In this document: piece after piece, positions 25,579-34,081 of the stretch | Position numbering within the stretch: position 1 is the first letter of the stretch | Layout of the letters: the number at the start of each line of letters is the position of its first letter | Assembly: GCA_007751255.1 (NCBI GenBank) | Contig: CP036296.1 | Span: forward strand, 6,262,001 to 6,326,000 | Reading direction: 5' to 3' | DNA length: 64,000 nt | Origin: Engelhardtia mirabilis | Lineage (GTDB): Bacteria; Planctomycetota; UBA1135; GCA-002686595 | Made by a program: the position numbers and the translations under genes | Notes under the pieces: generated by a model | What the model was told of the DNA's origin: nothing | The model's database searches: none | The model's input: only the letters and a program-made list of their open reading frames with translations

Positions 25579-26079
25579 TCAGCGGCCGCCGCCCGTCGGG
25601 GCCGAGGCCTCGGCGGTCCGTTCCTCGACCGGCGGGCTCTGCCACAGGATCTGGTGGATCTTCCACGTGTCGTCTTCCTTGACGAGGTGCAGGTAATCCT
25701 GACCCCAGTCGGCGATGAGCTTGCCGCAGGCGGTCTTGTCGGCGACGTCGTAGACCTTGATCTGGAAGGGCTCGAGCTCGCCGAGCTTGTTGCCGGCGTT
25801 CCAGGTGGTGGCCAAGCTCGTGGCCTGGTCGAAGGTCATCAGGCTGGGGCCCTGGTACTCGGCGGAGTCGTCCTCTCGCCAGTAGCCCATCTTCTGTACA
25901 TCGGGCGAGAGGGCGTCCTCCAGGCGCTCGGGACGGGCCTCGTAGAAGGCGAGGACGTAGTTCTCGATGGACTCGTGAACGGCCTTCTCGTCTGCCGTCA
26001 TGCGCTTCGCCTGCGGAGTGGCGAAGGCGATGGAAGCGGCGGCGAGGGCGATGGCGGAGATCGGGATGAGTTTGTTCAT
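25579..26079 (-). CDS. Secreted NTF2-like (putative lumazine-binding) protein
   Basis: 166 residues from ATG 26079, which has a GAGGAGGGC ribosome-binding site just upstream and opens a signal peptide (ISAIALAAASIAFA). The mature part begins with a helix (ADEKAVHESIENYVLAFYEA) and ends in strands (YDVADKTACGKLIADWGQDY, LHLVKEDDTWKIHQILWQ). This is the SnoaL/NTF2 cone pattern of the Lumazine_bd_2 family, usually exported proteins of unknown ligand. The C-terminal about 15 residues are a disordered tail. Convergent with the glycine-rich gene across a shared terminator; probably monocistronic. Confidence 0.8.
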   Translation of the reverse strand: MNKLIPISAIALAAASIAFATPQAKRMTADEKAVHESIENYVLAFYEARPERLEDALSPDVQKMGYWREDDSAEYQGPSLMTFDQATSLATTWNAGNKLGELEPFQIKVYDVADKTACGKLIADWGQDYLHLVKEDDTWKIHQILWQSPPVEERTAEASAPTGGGR

Positions 26080-26254
26080 GGTTTGCCCTCCTCGGGCTGG
26101 TGCGGACGATACGGGGCTGCCAGCGAGGGATTGCGGCAATCCGGGTTCGCACACACGGCTTGCGCGGACGTGACCCATTCGAAACTGGGTTCTCGGAATC
26201 GGATGGAACCCGTCGCGCCGGTCCCGACGGTGGAGCCCGCGGGTTGCGTGCGAG

Positions 26255-26806
26255 TCAGCGCCGCTCGAGTCTGTGCGCGAGCCAGGCACGGGCGAAGGCC
26301 CAGGCTCGATCCGCGGACGTGGGCGGCAAACCGAGCACCCCCGCCGCATCACGCAGGGTGAGCCCCGAGAAGAATCGCAGACACACCAGCTCCGCGTGCA
26401 GCGGGTGCGGTCCACGCAATGCCTCCAGGGCCTCGTCCAGATCCAGCAGGGCGCCAGGATCTTCCTCGACCGAGAGGCTCGCGTCGTCGGCGGTCAGTCG
26501 CCGCCAACCTCCACCGCGCTTGACCGCCCCCTTCTCGCGCGCGCGATCCACCAGGATCCGTCGCATGGTGCGGGCCGCGACGCGGAAGAAGTGCGCGCGG
26601 CTGGCCCAGCCGACGCTCTTGTCCACCAGCCGCAGGTAGGCCTCGTTGACCAGGGCCGTGGGCTGCAGGGTGTTGCCGGGTCGCTCGCCGGCTAGTTGCA
26701 GGTCGGCCAGGCGGCGCAGCTCGTCGTAGAGCACGTTGAACAACTGCTTCGACGCGGCCTCGTCGCCGGCGTCGACCTGTTCGAGGATGCGGGTGACGTC
26801 GGTCAA
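26255..26806 (-). CDS. ECF sigma factor, Sigma70_ECF (TIGR02999) type
   Basis: 183 residues from a TTG at 26806 that overlaps the kinase stop (TTGA). Region 2 is seen as LFNVLYDELRRLADLQL and LQPTALVNEAYLRLVD with RAHFFRVAARTMRRILVDRA, and region 4 as LRDAAGVLGLPPTSADRAWA. This layout is the family expanded in planctomycetes and acidobacteria (PF07638). It directs RNA polymerase to a regulon that cannot be deduced here. There is no anti-sigma gene; instead a serine/threonine kinase gene is immediately upstream and coupled, which in other planctomycetes marks kinase-controlled ECF groups. The TTG start plus overlap implies low, kinase-dependent translation. Confidence 0.9.
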   Translation of the reverse strand: MTDVTRILEQVDAGDEAASKQLFNVLYDELRRLADLQLAGERPGNTLQPTALVNEAYLRLVDKSVGWASRAHFFRVAARTMRRILVDRAREKGAVKRGGGWRRLTADDASLSVEEDPGALLDLDEALEALRGPHPLHAELVCLRFFSGLTLRDAAGVLGLPPTSADRAWAFARAWLAHRLERR

Positions 26807-29268
26807 GATCGGGCCTCGCCCTTGTTGCCCGCGCCGGCCGCTTCGAGTTTGGCCAGGATCCCGCGGGCCTTGTGGACTTCCAGGTGGTCCGGCCCGACCG
26901 CGGACTCGAGCAACTCGCAGGCGCGGCGCACGACGTCGAAGCCCTGCGCGCCCTCCCCCGCCGCCACCAGTGCTCGACCGTAGCTGAGCAGGATCGCTCC
27001 TCGCCGGGGGTGGCCCAGCGGCAGGCCTTCCGAGCGCGCCACGCCGTCCGCGCCCAACGCCACGGCACGCTCGACTTGCCCCATTTCGCGGGCCGCGCCT
27101 GCCACGTCGGACAGGGCCGCCATGACGAGCTCGTGCTCCCGTCCGAACTGGGCCTCGAGCCCGGCCAGGGCTTCCTCCAACGTCGACAGGGCCAGCTCCG
27201 CGCGCCCCGCATCGAGCTGGGCACGGCCCAGGGAGACCAGCATCAACAGCGTGTTCACGTGCTCGTCGCCGAGGACTAGGCGCGCGCGGGCTGCAAGGTC
27301 GGTGAGCTGCTCCACCGCGGTCTCGTGGTCGCCGAGCACCGATAGCAACCGCGCGTGGTTCCCCGCCAGGCTGAGGGTGTGGATGTCGTCCGCGCCGTGT
27401 ACGGCGCGGCTGCCGGCCAGGCCCTCGCGATAGGCCCGGGCCGCCTCCTCGGTCCGACCGAGCTGTTCCAGCACCGCGCCGAGGTTGCTGAGCGCGCGCA
27501 CCACCGTGATCGAATCCGCCCCGAGGGCGCGGCGCCCGGACTCCACGGCCCGGCGAAAGTGCCGCTCGCTGGCGACCCAATCACCCTCGTTCATCACCAA
27601 CACCCCGAGGTTGTTGTGGGCGTCGATGGTGCGTTGATCGTCTTCGCCGGCCACCGCCGTCCAGCCCTCGAGGCAGGCCTCGTAAAAGGGTCGCGCCTCG
27701 ATCAGGCGGCCCAAGCTGCGCAGGCACACCCCGTACGACTTGAGGCTCTCGAGGGTCTCGGGGGCGCTGAGTCCGAGGCCTTCGCGGCGCAGATCCACGG
27801 CGCGGGCCAGGGGCGTGGTCGCGCGCTCGAAGAGACCGAGTTTCAACAGCGCCTCGCCCTGGGACTGCAGCAGCGTGGCCTGAACCAGGGGTTCTGCGGA
27901 CAACTCCGCGTCGATCGCTTCGCTGGCGGGATCGAACACCACCAGGGTCGAGACGCGCCGCGCGACGGTGGTGAAGTTCACGTGCTCGAGCCCGGCTTCG
28001 AGTCCGGCCAGCAAGTCGGCGCGGCGATCGTCCGCAAACCCAGCGCGTTCGAGCCCAGCGGTCGCGGCGAGCAGCAGCTCCGAGCGCATCGTGCTGCCGA
28101 GTTGCGCGGGATCCACACCGCTCAGGCGCGAGCCCTGGAAACGCGTGACCGGGTCCAGGGCCCGCTCGGCCCGCTCCAGCTCGCGCGCGAAGGCCGCTGC
28201 CGTGGGGTGGCGCCGACCGGGATCGCCTTCGGTCGCGCGGCGCACGATGGCGTCGATGTCGCGCTCGCAAATTTGGCGCAGGTGGGTCACGTCCACCGCG
28301 CAGCGCTCGATCTGGCCCAGCTCGGCCAGTCGCTGGCTGGGCACGATCGGGACACGCTGGCCCACTCGCCGGCGCAGCTCGGCCAAGTCCAGTCCCGCGA
28401 ACTCCTTCGCTGGACTCGGCGTGGTGCCCGTGACCAACTCGAACAGCAACACCCCCAGGGCGAACACGTCCGCGCGCCCGTCGACGTCGTCCGGACCGGG
28501 CGCCAGGGCCTGCTCCGGCGCCATGTACTGGGGTGTGCCGACGAAGGCCGAGCGGCCGAGCCCACCCTCCTCACCCAACGCCGCCGCGCTCGCCACGCCG
28601 AAGTCGATCACCTTGGGCACCGGCTTGCCGTCCACGTGGGCCACCAAGACGTTGGCTGGCTTGAGGTCCCGGTGCACCACGCCGTTGCCGTGGGCGTGGT
28701 CCACCGCCAGAGCCACCTGCCGCAGGAGCACCAGCCGTTCGCGCAGAGCCAGGCCGCGCTCGTCGGCGTAACGAGTCAGCGGCGCACCGTCGACGCGCTC
28801 CATCACCAAGAAGGGTCGCCCATCCTCGGTCACGCCAGCGTCGATCAGGCGCGCGATCGCGGGATGGTCCATCAGGGCCAGGGCGCGCCGCTCCAGGTCG
28901 AAGCCATCGAGGAACGCGCCGCCGGCTCGGCTCCCGCGCAGGACCTTCAGCGCGGCCGCGGGCAGGTCCGTCCCATCGCGCCGGGCGAGGAAGACCTCAC
29001 CACCCCCGCCCGAGCCCAGCCGCTCGAGCAGCCGGTAGGCCCCGACCCCATCGCCGGGACCCAACTCGGTCCCGTCGGCGCCCGAGAGGAACCCCTCGGC
29101 CTCCGCGTCCGCCGCCAGGAGGCCCTCGACGAAGGCACGCAGCTCGGGTCGCTCGGCGCAGTGGCGATCCAGGAACTCGCGTCGCGCCGCGGGGTCGGTC
29201 CGCTCGCGCGCCCCGTGGAACAGCTCCTCCTCGTCAGACGCTGGGAGCGGGAACGAGGAATCGGCCAT
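26803..29268 (-). CDS. Serine/threonine protein kinase with TPR repeats
   Basis: 821 residues. The kinase domain spans about 78-380: glycine loop GSGGGGEVF (85-93), ATP-binding Lys108 in AALKVL, catalytic loop HRDLKPANV (199-207) with Asp201, and DFG at 222-224; GTPQYMAPEQ follows in the activation segment. The kinase therefore looks active. The C-terminal half (about 460-800) consists of tetratricopeptide repeats of the Kinesin-light-chain kind (DDQRTIDAHNNLGVLVMNEG, RALSNLGAVLEQLGRTEEAA). No membrane helix is evident, so it is probably cytosolic, with TPRs binding a partner. It is coupled to the ECF sigma gene, its likely substrate or client. Confidence 0.93.
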   Translation of the reverse strand: MADSSFPLPASDEEELFHGARERTDPAARREFLDRHCAERPELRAFVEGLLAADAEAEGFLSGADGTELGPGDGVGAYRLLERLGSGGGGEVFLARRDGTDLPAAALKVLRGSRAGGAFLDGFDLERRALALMDHPAIARLIDAGVTEDGRPFLVMERVDGAPLTRYADERGLALRERLVLLRQVALAVDHAHGNGVVHRDLKPANVLVAHVDGKPVPKVIDFGVASAAALGEEGGLGRSAFVGTPQYMAPEQALAPGPDDVDGRADVFALGVLLFELVTGTTPSPAKEFAGLDLAELRRRVGQRVPIVPSQRLAELGQIERCAVDVTHLRQICERDIDAIVRRATEGDPGRRHPTAAAFARELERAERALDPVTRFQGSRLSGVDPAQLGSTMRSELLLAATAGLERAGFADDRRADLLAGLEAGLEHVNFTTVARRVSTLVVFDPASEAIDAELSAEPLVQATLLQSQGEALLKLGLFERATTPLARAVDLRREGLGLSAPETLESLKSYGVCLRSLGRLIEARPFYEACLEGWTAVAGEDDQRTIDAHNNLGVLVMNEGDWVASERHFRRAVESGRRALGADSITVVRALSNLGAVLEQLGRTEEAARAYREGLAGSRAVHGADDIHTLSLAGNHARLLSVLGDHETAVEQLTDLAARARLVLGDEHVNTLLMLVSLGRAQLDAGRAELALSTLEEALAGLEAQFGREHELVMAALSDVAGAAREMGQVERAVALGADGVARSEGLPLGHPRRGAILLSYGRALVAAGEGAQGFDVVRRACELLESAVGPDHLEVHKARGILAKLEAAGAGNKGEARS

Positions 29269-29322
29269 GGTTGCACCCGCCGAGCCGGTGCGGGGCCCGC
29301 GGCGAGGGCGCGATCATAGCCA

Positions 29323-29351
29323 GGCGCGCCCCGCCCGTGGCGGGACGCGCC
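29323..29351 (-). terminator. Hairpin downstream of the PD40 gene
   Basis: Six base pairs (ggcgcg with cgcgcc), one C/A mismatch, then six more (cccgcc with ggcggg) around a 3-base loop. It lies between the end of the PD40 gene and the start of the kinase gene on the same strand, where termination is expected. No T-run. Confidence 0.45.
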
Positions 29352-29360
29352 GCGCACCGA

Positions 29361-31016
29361 TCACGGCCCGACCGTGACCTCGAGGCTGTCGCTCCAAAGC
29401 GGCGCGAGCTGGGCGTCGAGGCCCAGATCCAGCCCGAAGCGGAAGGTGTAGGCGCCGGCCGGCAACAGCGCGCCCGTCAGGATCGACGTCGGGCCGAGGG
29501 GCACGATCGGAGCCCACAGGGTCGGCACGGGCAGGGCCGAGGGCAGCCAGGCCAGGCTCGGCGTCAGCCAGAAGTTCCCGAAGGGCGTCTCGGCCCAGAC
29601 CCACCACTCCGCGGGTGTGAAGAAGTAGTCGCCGGGGTCCAGGGACGCGCTGACCGTCAGGGGCGCGCCGGCGGCCAGGTCCAGGAAGCCCCCGACGCCG
29701 TTGCCCACGAGGGTCGGCGCCGGGGCGAGGGCGAACTCGTGCAGGTAGATGTCCTGCCAGCCGTTGGTGTCCGGTCCGGCCAGGTTGGTGGCGACCGACT
29801 CGAAGACCACGGTGCGACCGTCGGCAGACAGGGCCGGAGTCTTGGAGTGGTTGTTGGCCTCGCTACCCGACTGCGCCGGCGAGCGGCGCGTGTTGACGCC
29901 GTTCTGGCGATCGAACACGAAGACGTCGTAGAAGCCGCCGACGTCGCCGACCACGAGGTCCTTGGCCCAAGAGCCAAAGGCCACGAAGCGACCGTCGGCC
30001 GAGATCGACGGATCGTGACTGATCCCGGAGCCCGCGTCGCCATCGAGGGCAGTGCTCACGCGGATCGTGGTACCGGCCAGGCGATCGCGCAGGAACACGT
30101 CGAAGGCACCGTTCGTGTCGCCGGTGAATCCCACGCTCGCGCGGGACTGGAACGCCACGAAACGCCCGTCGGCGGAGATCGAGGGACCCTGGGAATCCGA
30201 GGCCGCTTGCTGTCCGAGGGGGCCGACACTCACGCGCTCGAGCGTGCCCAGGACCCGGTCGAACACGAACACGTCGGGGCTGCCGTTGGTGTCACCGGGC
30301 ACCAGGTTGCTGGCCTGGGACGTGAACGCCACGAAACGACCGTCGTCGGAGAGCACCGGGTCGTAGCAGTTGTTGTCGACCTGCTGCCCTCCCAATCCGA
30401 TCGTGATGCGCTCGAGGGTCCCCGCCCCGAAGTCGCGCACGTAGATGTCCCGGCCGGTGGGGTCTGCGGGCGCGAAGTTGGTCGACAGGGTCGAGAACGT
30501 CGCTACCGAGCCGTCGGCGTCCAAGGCCACCCAACTCGCCCCCTGGTCGGCGATCTCCCCGCCCAGGTTCCTGCTGAGCATGATCGTCGCGCCGGTCACA
30601 AGGTCGTGCCGGAAGACGTCGGGGTCGCCGTTGGTGTCGTCGTCCACCAGGTTGGTGGCCGCGGACTCGAAGGCTACGTAGCGACCGTCGCGGGAGATGG
30701 TGCAGCGCGAGCTCTTGCCGTTGGCCTGGGCGCCGCTCGAGCTGACACTGGCGCGCTTGGTGATCCCGGTTCCGCGGTCGTGGACGAAGATGTCGTCCAC
30801 ACCGTTGGTGTCCCCGGCGACCAGGTCGCTGGCGCCGGAGAGGTAGACGACGATCGAGCCGTCGCCGGAGATCGCCGGCGTCCAACTACTGAAGTTCGAG
30901 GGGCCCGAGCCGGCGTCGACGCTGATCAGCTCGGTGACCGAAGGGAGCTGGGCGGCGGAAGTAGCGGACAGGGCCAGGGCGGCGAGGGCGGAGCTTGCGG
31001 CGGGAGAGAAGGACAT
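29361..31016 (-). CDS. Secreted PD40/TolB-like beta-propeller protein
   Basis: 551 residues from ATG 31016, chosen because it opens a signal peptide (ALAALALSATSAAQ). About eight repeats follow with the core PSISADGRFVAFQSRAS...GDTNG..DVFVFDR, the WD40-like/PD40 pattern seen in TolB and in exported planctomycete proteins; the recurrent DTNG..D loop may bind calcium. The last about 110 residues are a separate beta-rich module (LDLAAGAPLTVSASLDPGDY to LEVTVGP). The gene is divergent from the PD40-like gene at 31264. Ligand unknown. Confidence 0.85.
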   Translation of the reverse strand: MSFSPAASSALAALALSATSAAQLPSVTELISVDAGSGPSNFSSWTPAISGDGSIVVYLSGASDLVAGDTNGVDDIFVHDRGTGITKRASVSSSGAQANGKSSRCTISRDGRYVAFESAATNLVDDDTNGDPDVFRHDLVTGATIMLSRNLGGEIADQGASWVALDADGSVATFSTLSTNFAPADPTGRDIYVRDFGAGTLERITIGLGGQQVDNNCYDPVLSDDGRFVAFTSQASNLVPGDTNGSPDVFVFDRVLGTLERVSVGPLGQQAASDSQGPSISADGRFVAFQSRASVGFTGDTNGAFDVFLRDRLAGTTIRVSTALDGDAGSGISHDPSISADGRFVAFGSWAKDLVVGDVGGFYDVFVFDRQNGVNTRRSPAQSGSEANNHSKTPALSADGRTVVFESVATNLAGPDTNGWQDIYLHEFALAPAPTLVGNGVGGFLDLAAGAPLTVSASLDPGDYFFTPAEWWVWAETPFGNFWLTPSLAWLPSALPVPTLWAPIVPLGPTSILTGALLPAGAYTFRFGLDLGLDAQLAPLWSDSLEVTVGP

Positions 31017-31263
31017 GGCTGGCACGGTTGGATGGGAGCTCGGGGCCGCCGATCGCCGGCGGGGACCCACTCGGAGCCCCATCCGACGACTCCGGCGCCT
31101 GTGGCGGGCAATCCGCTGAAATCTCCGCGAGCGGGGCGGCCCGCGCCCCGGCCCGCTCAGCGGCGGACCTGAGCCGTGCCCTTGCCCCGCGTGACCGGCC
31201 CTCGGGCCGCTGCTAGGACGGAGGCCCTCGACCCCACATCTCCCACTGGCCCCGAAGGAACCG

Positions 31264-32634
31264 ATGCTCCCCGCTCTGCTCCTCGCGCTCCCCGCCGTCT
31301 CGCCCTCGCCCGTTCACCAGGAGGCGCCGGGCCCCGACGAGCCGACCGGCGGCGACCGCTTGATCGCCACGGTCCCCGACGACTACGCCCTGACTCGGAG
31401 CTACCAGCTCCCAAGTGGCTCCACCGGGAGCTCTTCCCTGCCCGTGACTTGGAGCCCAGATGGCACGCGAGTCGCCTATTACGGCGAGCGCGAGGGCGAG
31501 CTCTACGCGATCCTGAACGAGGAGCCCACCGGCGAGCAGGCCGACCTGGCCAACGCGCCCGTCTTCTCCGCCGATGGAGAGCACGTGGTCTGGTCCCACG
31601 CGAAGTCCAAGCGCGGTGGCAAGGAGGAGTGGCGCATCGTGGTCGACGACAGGCTCGCGGCCAAGGCGGACTGGGCCGGGCTGCCCGCCGTCTCCGAGGA
31701 CGCGAGCACCGTGGCCTTCTGGACCAGGCCTGGTCACGAGGTCGACCAACAGGGCATCAGCGACATGCGGGACATGGTGCTGGTCTGTGCCCAGCGCAAG
31801 GGTGAGCGCTACAAGACCGTCGAGAGCGATGAGTACCCGTCGGCCGCGGTCATCGAGGCCCCGAGCCTGATCGAGCGTGGGCGGCGGGCGGCGGCTCCAG
31901 CGTTCGACGGCGTCCGGCTGGTCGTGGCCGCCGTCGGCGGCAAGCGCGACGAGCTGCTCTTCGAAGCCACCACCTTCGTGGTCCAGACCCTGCTGCACGG
32001 CGACAAGCCGCGGATCGCCGTCGTCACCTGGGATTGGGAAGCCACGCAGCCCGAGGGCACGCCCGAGGGCTTCCGCGCGCTGAGGCTCGAGGTCGACGGC
32101 CGCAACCTGGCGACCAACGCCGACGCGGCGGGGTCGCCGGCCTTCAGCGCCGACGGCAAGCACGTGGCCTTCATCTACAACCGCGCTGACAAGTTCGGCG
32201 TCGGACTCGACTCGACCCTGCTGCCGACCGGCGAGCACCCGATCACGCGAGTCGAGCCGTCGCCCGACGGGAAGCAACTGGCTTGGATCGCGCACCCGGG
32301 CGGGTCCTTGCAGGTCGCATCGTGGCTCACGCCCCAAGCCGGCCAGGTCGTCATGGGCGGCAAGGCACTCGTGGTGCGCGCGGCAACGAAGAAGAGCGCC
32401 GATCCCGAGGCCGGCCCCGAGTTCGACCACATCGGCCAACTGACCTACTCGCCGAACGGCGCGCACCTGGCCTACACCGCGCGCGACGGCGAAGGTTGGC
32501 ACGTGGTGCTGGACGAGGAGCGCGCCGGGCCCTTCGAGCAGCTCGGCGAGCTGCACTGGACCGCCGAGGACCGCGTGGAGTTCGGCACCCGCGCCGGGCG
32601 CGAGCTCCGGTGGTGCGGGCTGGCGGCGAACTAG
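31264..32634 (+). CDS. Exported WD40-like (PD40) repeat protein
   Basis: 456 residues, ribosome-binding site AAGGA six bases before the ATG. The N-terminus is hydrophobic (LPALLLALPAV) and probably an export signal. Repeats of the form WSPDGTRVAYYGEREGELYA, FSADGEHVVWSHA, FSADGKHVAFIYN and YSPNGAHLAYTARDGEGWHV predict a single propeller. No catalytic motif was found. It is 138 bases upstream of carA but with its own stop region, so coexpression is uncertain. It differs from the minus-strand PD40 neighbour in lacking the DTNG loops and the C-terminal module. Confidence 0.75.
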   Translation: MLPALLLALPAVSPSPVHQEAPGPDEPTGGDRLIATVPDDYALTRSYQLPSGSTGSSSLPVTWSPDGTRVAYYGEREGELYAILNEEPTGEQADLANAPVFSADGEHVVWSHAKSKRGGKEEWRIVVDDRLAAKADWAGLPAVSEDASTVAFWTRPGHEVDQQGISDMRDMVLVCAQRKGERYKTVESDEYPSAAVIEAPSLIERGRRAAAPAFDGVRLVVAAVGGKRDELLFEATTFVVQTLLHGDKPRIAVVTWDWEATQPEGTPEGFRALRLEVDGRNLATNADAAGSPAFSADGKHVAFIYNRADKFGVGLDSTLLPTGEHPITRVEPSPDGKQLAWIAHPGGSLQVASWLTPQAGQVVMGGKALVVRAATKKSADPEAGPEFDHIGQLTYSPNGAHLAYTARDGEGWHVVLDEERAGPFEQLGELHWTAEDRVEFGTRAGRELRWCGLAAN

Positions 32635-32772
32635 CCCCGCCCCGAGGACGCCGCGTCGGTGGCTCGATCCCCGGCGGGGCCACCCCCACCGGCGATGGGG
32701 CCCGAAACCCGGCCGGGGGCGCGAGGTCGGCGGCCCAGGCCCGCCCCTCCGGACGCTATAGTCTTCGCCCGT

Positions 32773-33921
32773 ATGAGCGCAGAGATCCCCGCGTGGTTGG
32801 CCCTCGAGAGTGGCCTCGTGATGCAAGGGCGCGCCGTCGGCGCCGAGGGTGAGAAGGGTGGCGACCTGGTCTTCAACACGGCCATGTCGGGCTACCACGA
32901 GATTCTCACCGATCCGTCCTATGCCGGGCAGGTGGTCCTGATGACCTACCCGCAGATCGGCAACTACGGCGTGGTCGACGAGGACGCCGAGAGCGCGCGC
33001 GCGTGGCCGGAGGCCTTCGTGATGCGCGAGATGTCCTCGATCCACTCGAACCACCGGGCCACGAGCTCGCTGCCGGCCTGGCTGAAGGAGCAGGGCATCG
33101 TGGCCATCGACGGGATCGACACCCGCGAGCTGACCAAGCACGTGCGCGAGCGGGGCAGTCTGCGCTGCGTGGTCTCGACCACCGACGGCGACACCACCAG
33201 CCTGGTGGCCAAGGCCAAGGCCACGCCCTCCACCGACGGACGCGACCTGGCTTCGGTCGTGACCACCGGCGCCCCCTACACCTGGGCCGAGGGCTACCAC
33301 GAGAGCTACCCCCACGAACTCGGGCGGGCCTTCGACGGCGCCGGCACCAAGGGCGGCGGCGAGCGCATCCGCGTGGTGGCCTACGACTTCGGCATCAAGC
33401 GCAACATCCTGCGCAGCCTGGTGCACTGCGGCTTCGACGTGACGGTGGTGCCCGCCGGCACGCCCGCCGACGATGCCTTGGCCCACGACCCCCAGGCGAT
33501 CTTCCTCTCCAACGGCCCCGGCGACCCCGCCGCGGTCTCGAGCGGCATCGCGGCGGTCAGCGATCTGATCGGCAAGCGACCGATCTTCGGCATCTGCCTC
33601 GGGCACCAGATCCTCTCGATCGTGCTCGGCGCCAAGACCAGCAAGATGCCCTTCGGCCACCACGGCGCGAACCACCCGGTGCGCGACCTGCAGACGGGCA
33701 AGATCGAGATCACGAGCCAGAACCACTCCTTCGCGGTCGAGACGGACTCCCTGCCCGACCACCTGGAGCTGACGCACCTGAACCTCAACGACCACACGGT
33801 CGAGGGCATGCGTCACAAGACCGAGAAGGTCATGAGCGTCCAGTACCACCCGGAAGCCGCACCGGGCCCGCTGGACGCCGGACACCTGTTCTCGCGCTTC
33901 CGCGAGTTCGTGGCGGGCTGA
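32773..33921 (+). CDS. carA: Carbamoyl-phosphate synthase small (glutaminase) subunit
   Basis: 382 residues from ATG 32773; the start was set by the family N-terminus (LALESGLVMQGRAVGAEG). CarA hydrolyses glutamine and passes ammonia to CarB for carbamoyl phosphate, feeding pyrimidine and arginine synthesis. The N-terminal CPSase_sm_chain domain has FNTAMSGYHEILTDPSYAGQ. The class I glutaminase domain has the nucleophile elbow FGICLGHQ (Cys about 275) and the His/Glu pair in YHPEAAPGP. Length is normal. No carB is next to it, so the two subunits are encoded apart here. Confidence 0.97.
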   Translation: MSAEIPAWLALESGLVMQGRAVGAEGEKGGDLVFNTAMSGYHEILTDPSYAGQVVLMTYPQIGNYGVVDEDAESARAWPEAFVMREMSSIHSNHRATSSLPAWLKEQGIVAIDGIDTRELTKHVRERGSLRCVVSTTDGDTTSLVAKAKATPSTDGRDLASVVTTGAPYTWAEGYHESYPHELGRAFDGAGTKGGGERIRVVAYDFGIKRNILRSLVHCGFDVTVVPAGTPADDALAHDPQAIFLSNGPGDPAAVSSGIAAVSDLIGKRPIFGICLGHQILSIVLGAKTSKMPFGHHGANHPVRDLQTGKIEITSQNHSFAVETDSLPDHLELTHLNLNDHTVEGMRHKTEKVMSVQYHPEAAPGPLDAGHLFSRFREFVAG

Positions 33922-34081
33922 AGGCCGCCGCGCGGGTGCGGACGCGCCGTTGCCGCCGGTCACGTGTGGTGGCGGTAGGAGCCCGGTCCGGTTGGCGGCC
34001 GTGCGCGGCAGATCTCGGCGATCGAGGGTAGCTTCGGGGCAGGCCCTGCTCCTCCCGGACAACTGCGCGAAACCGCCGCCA

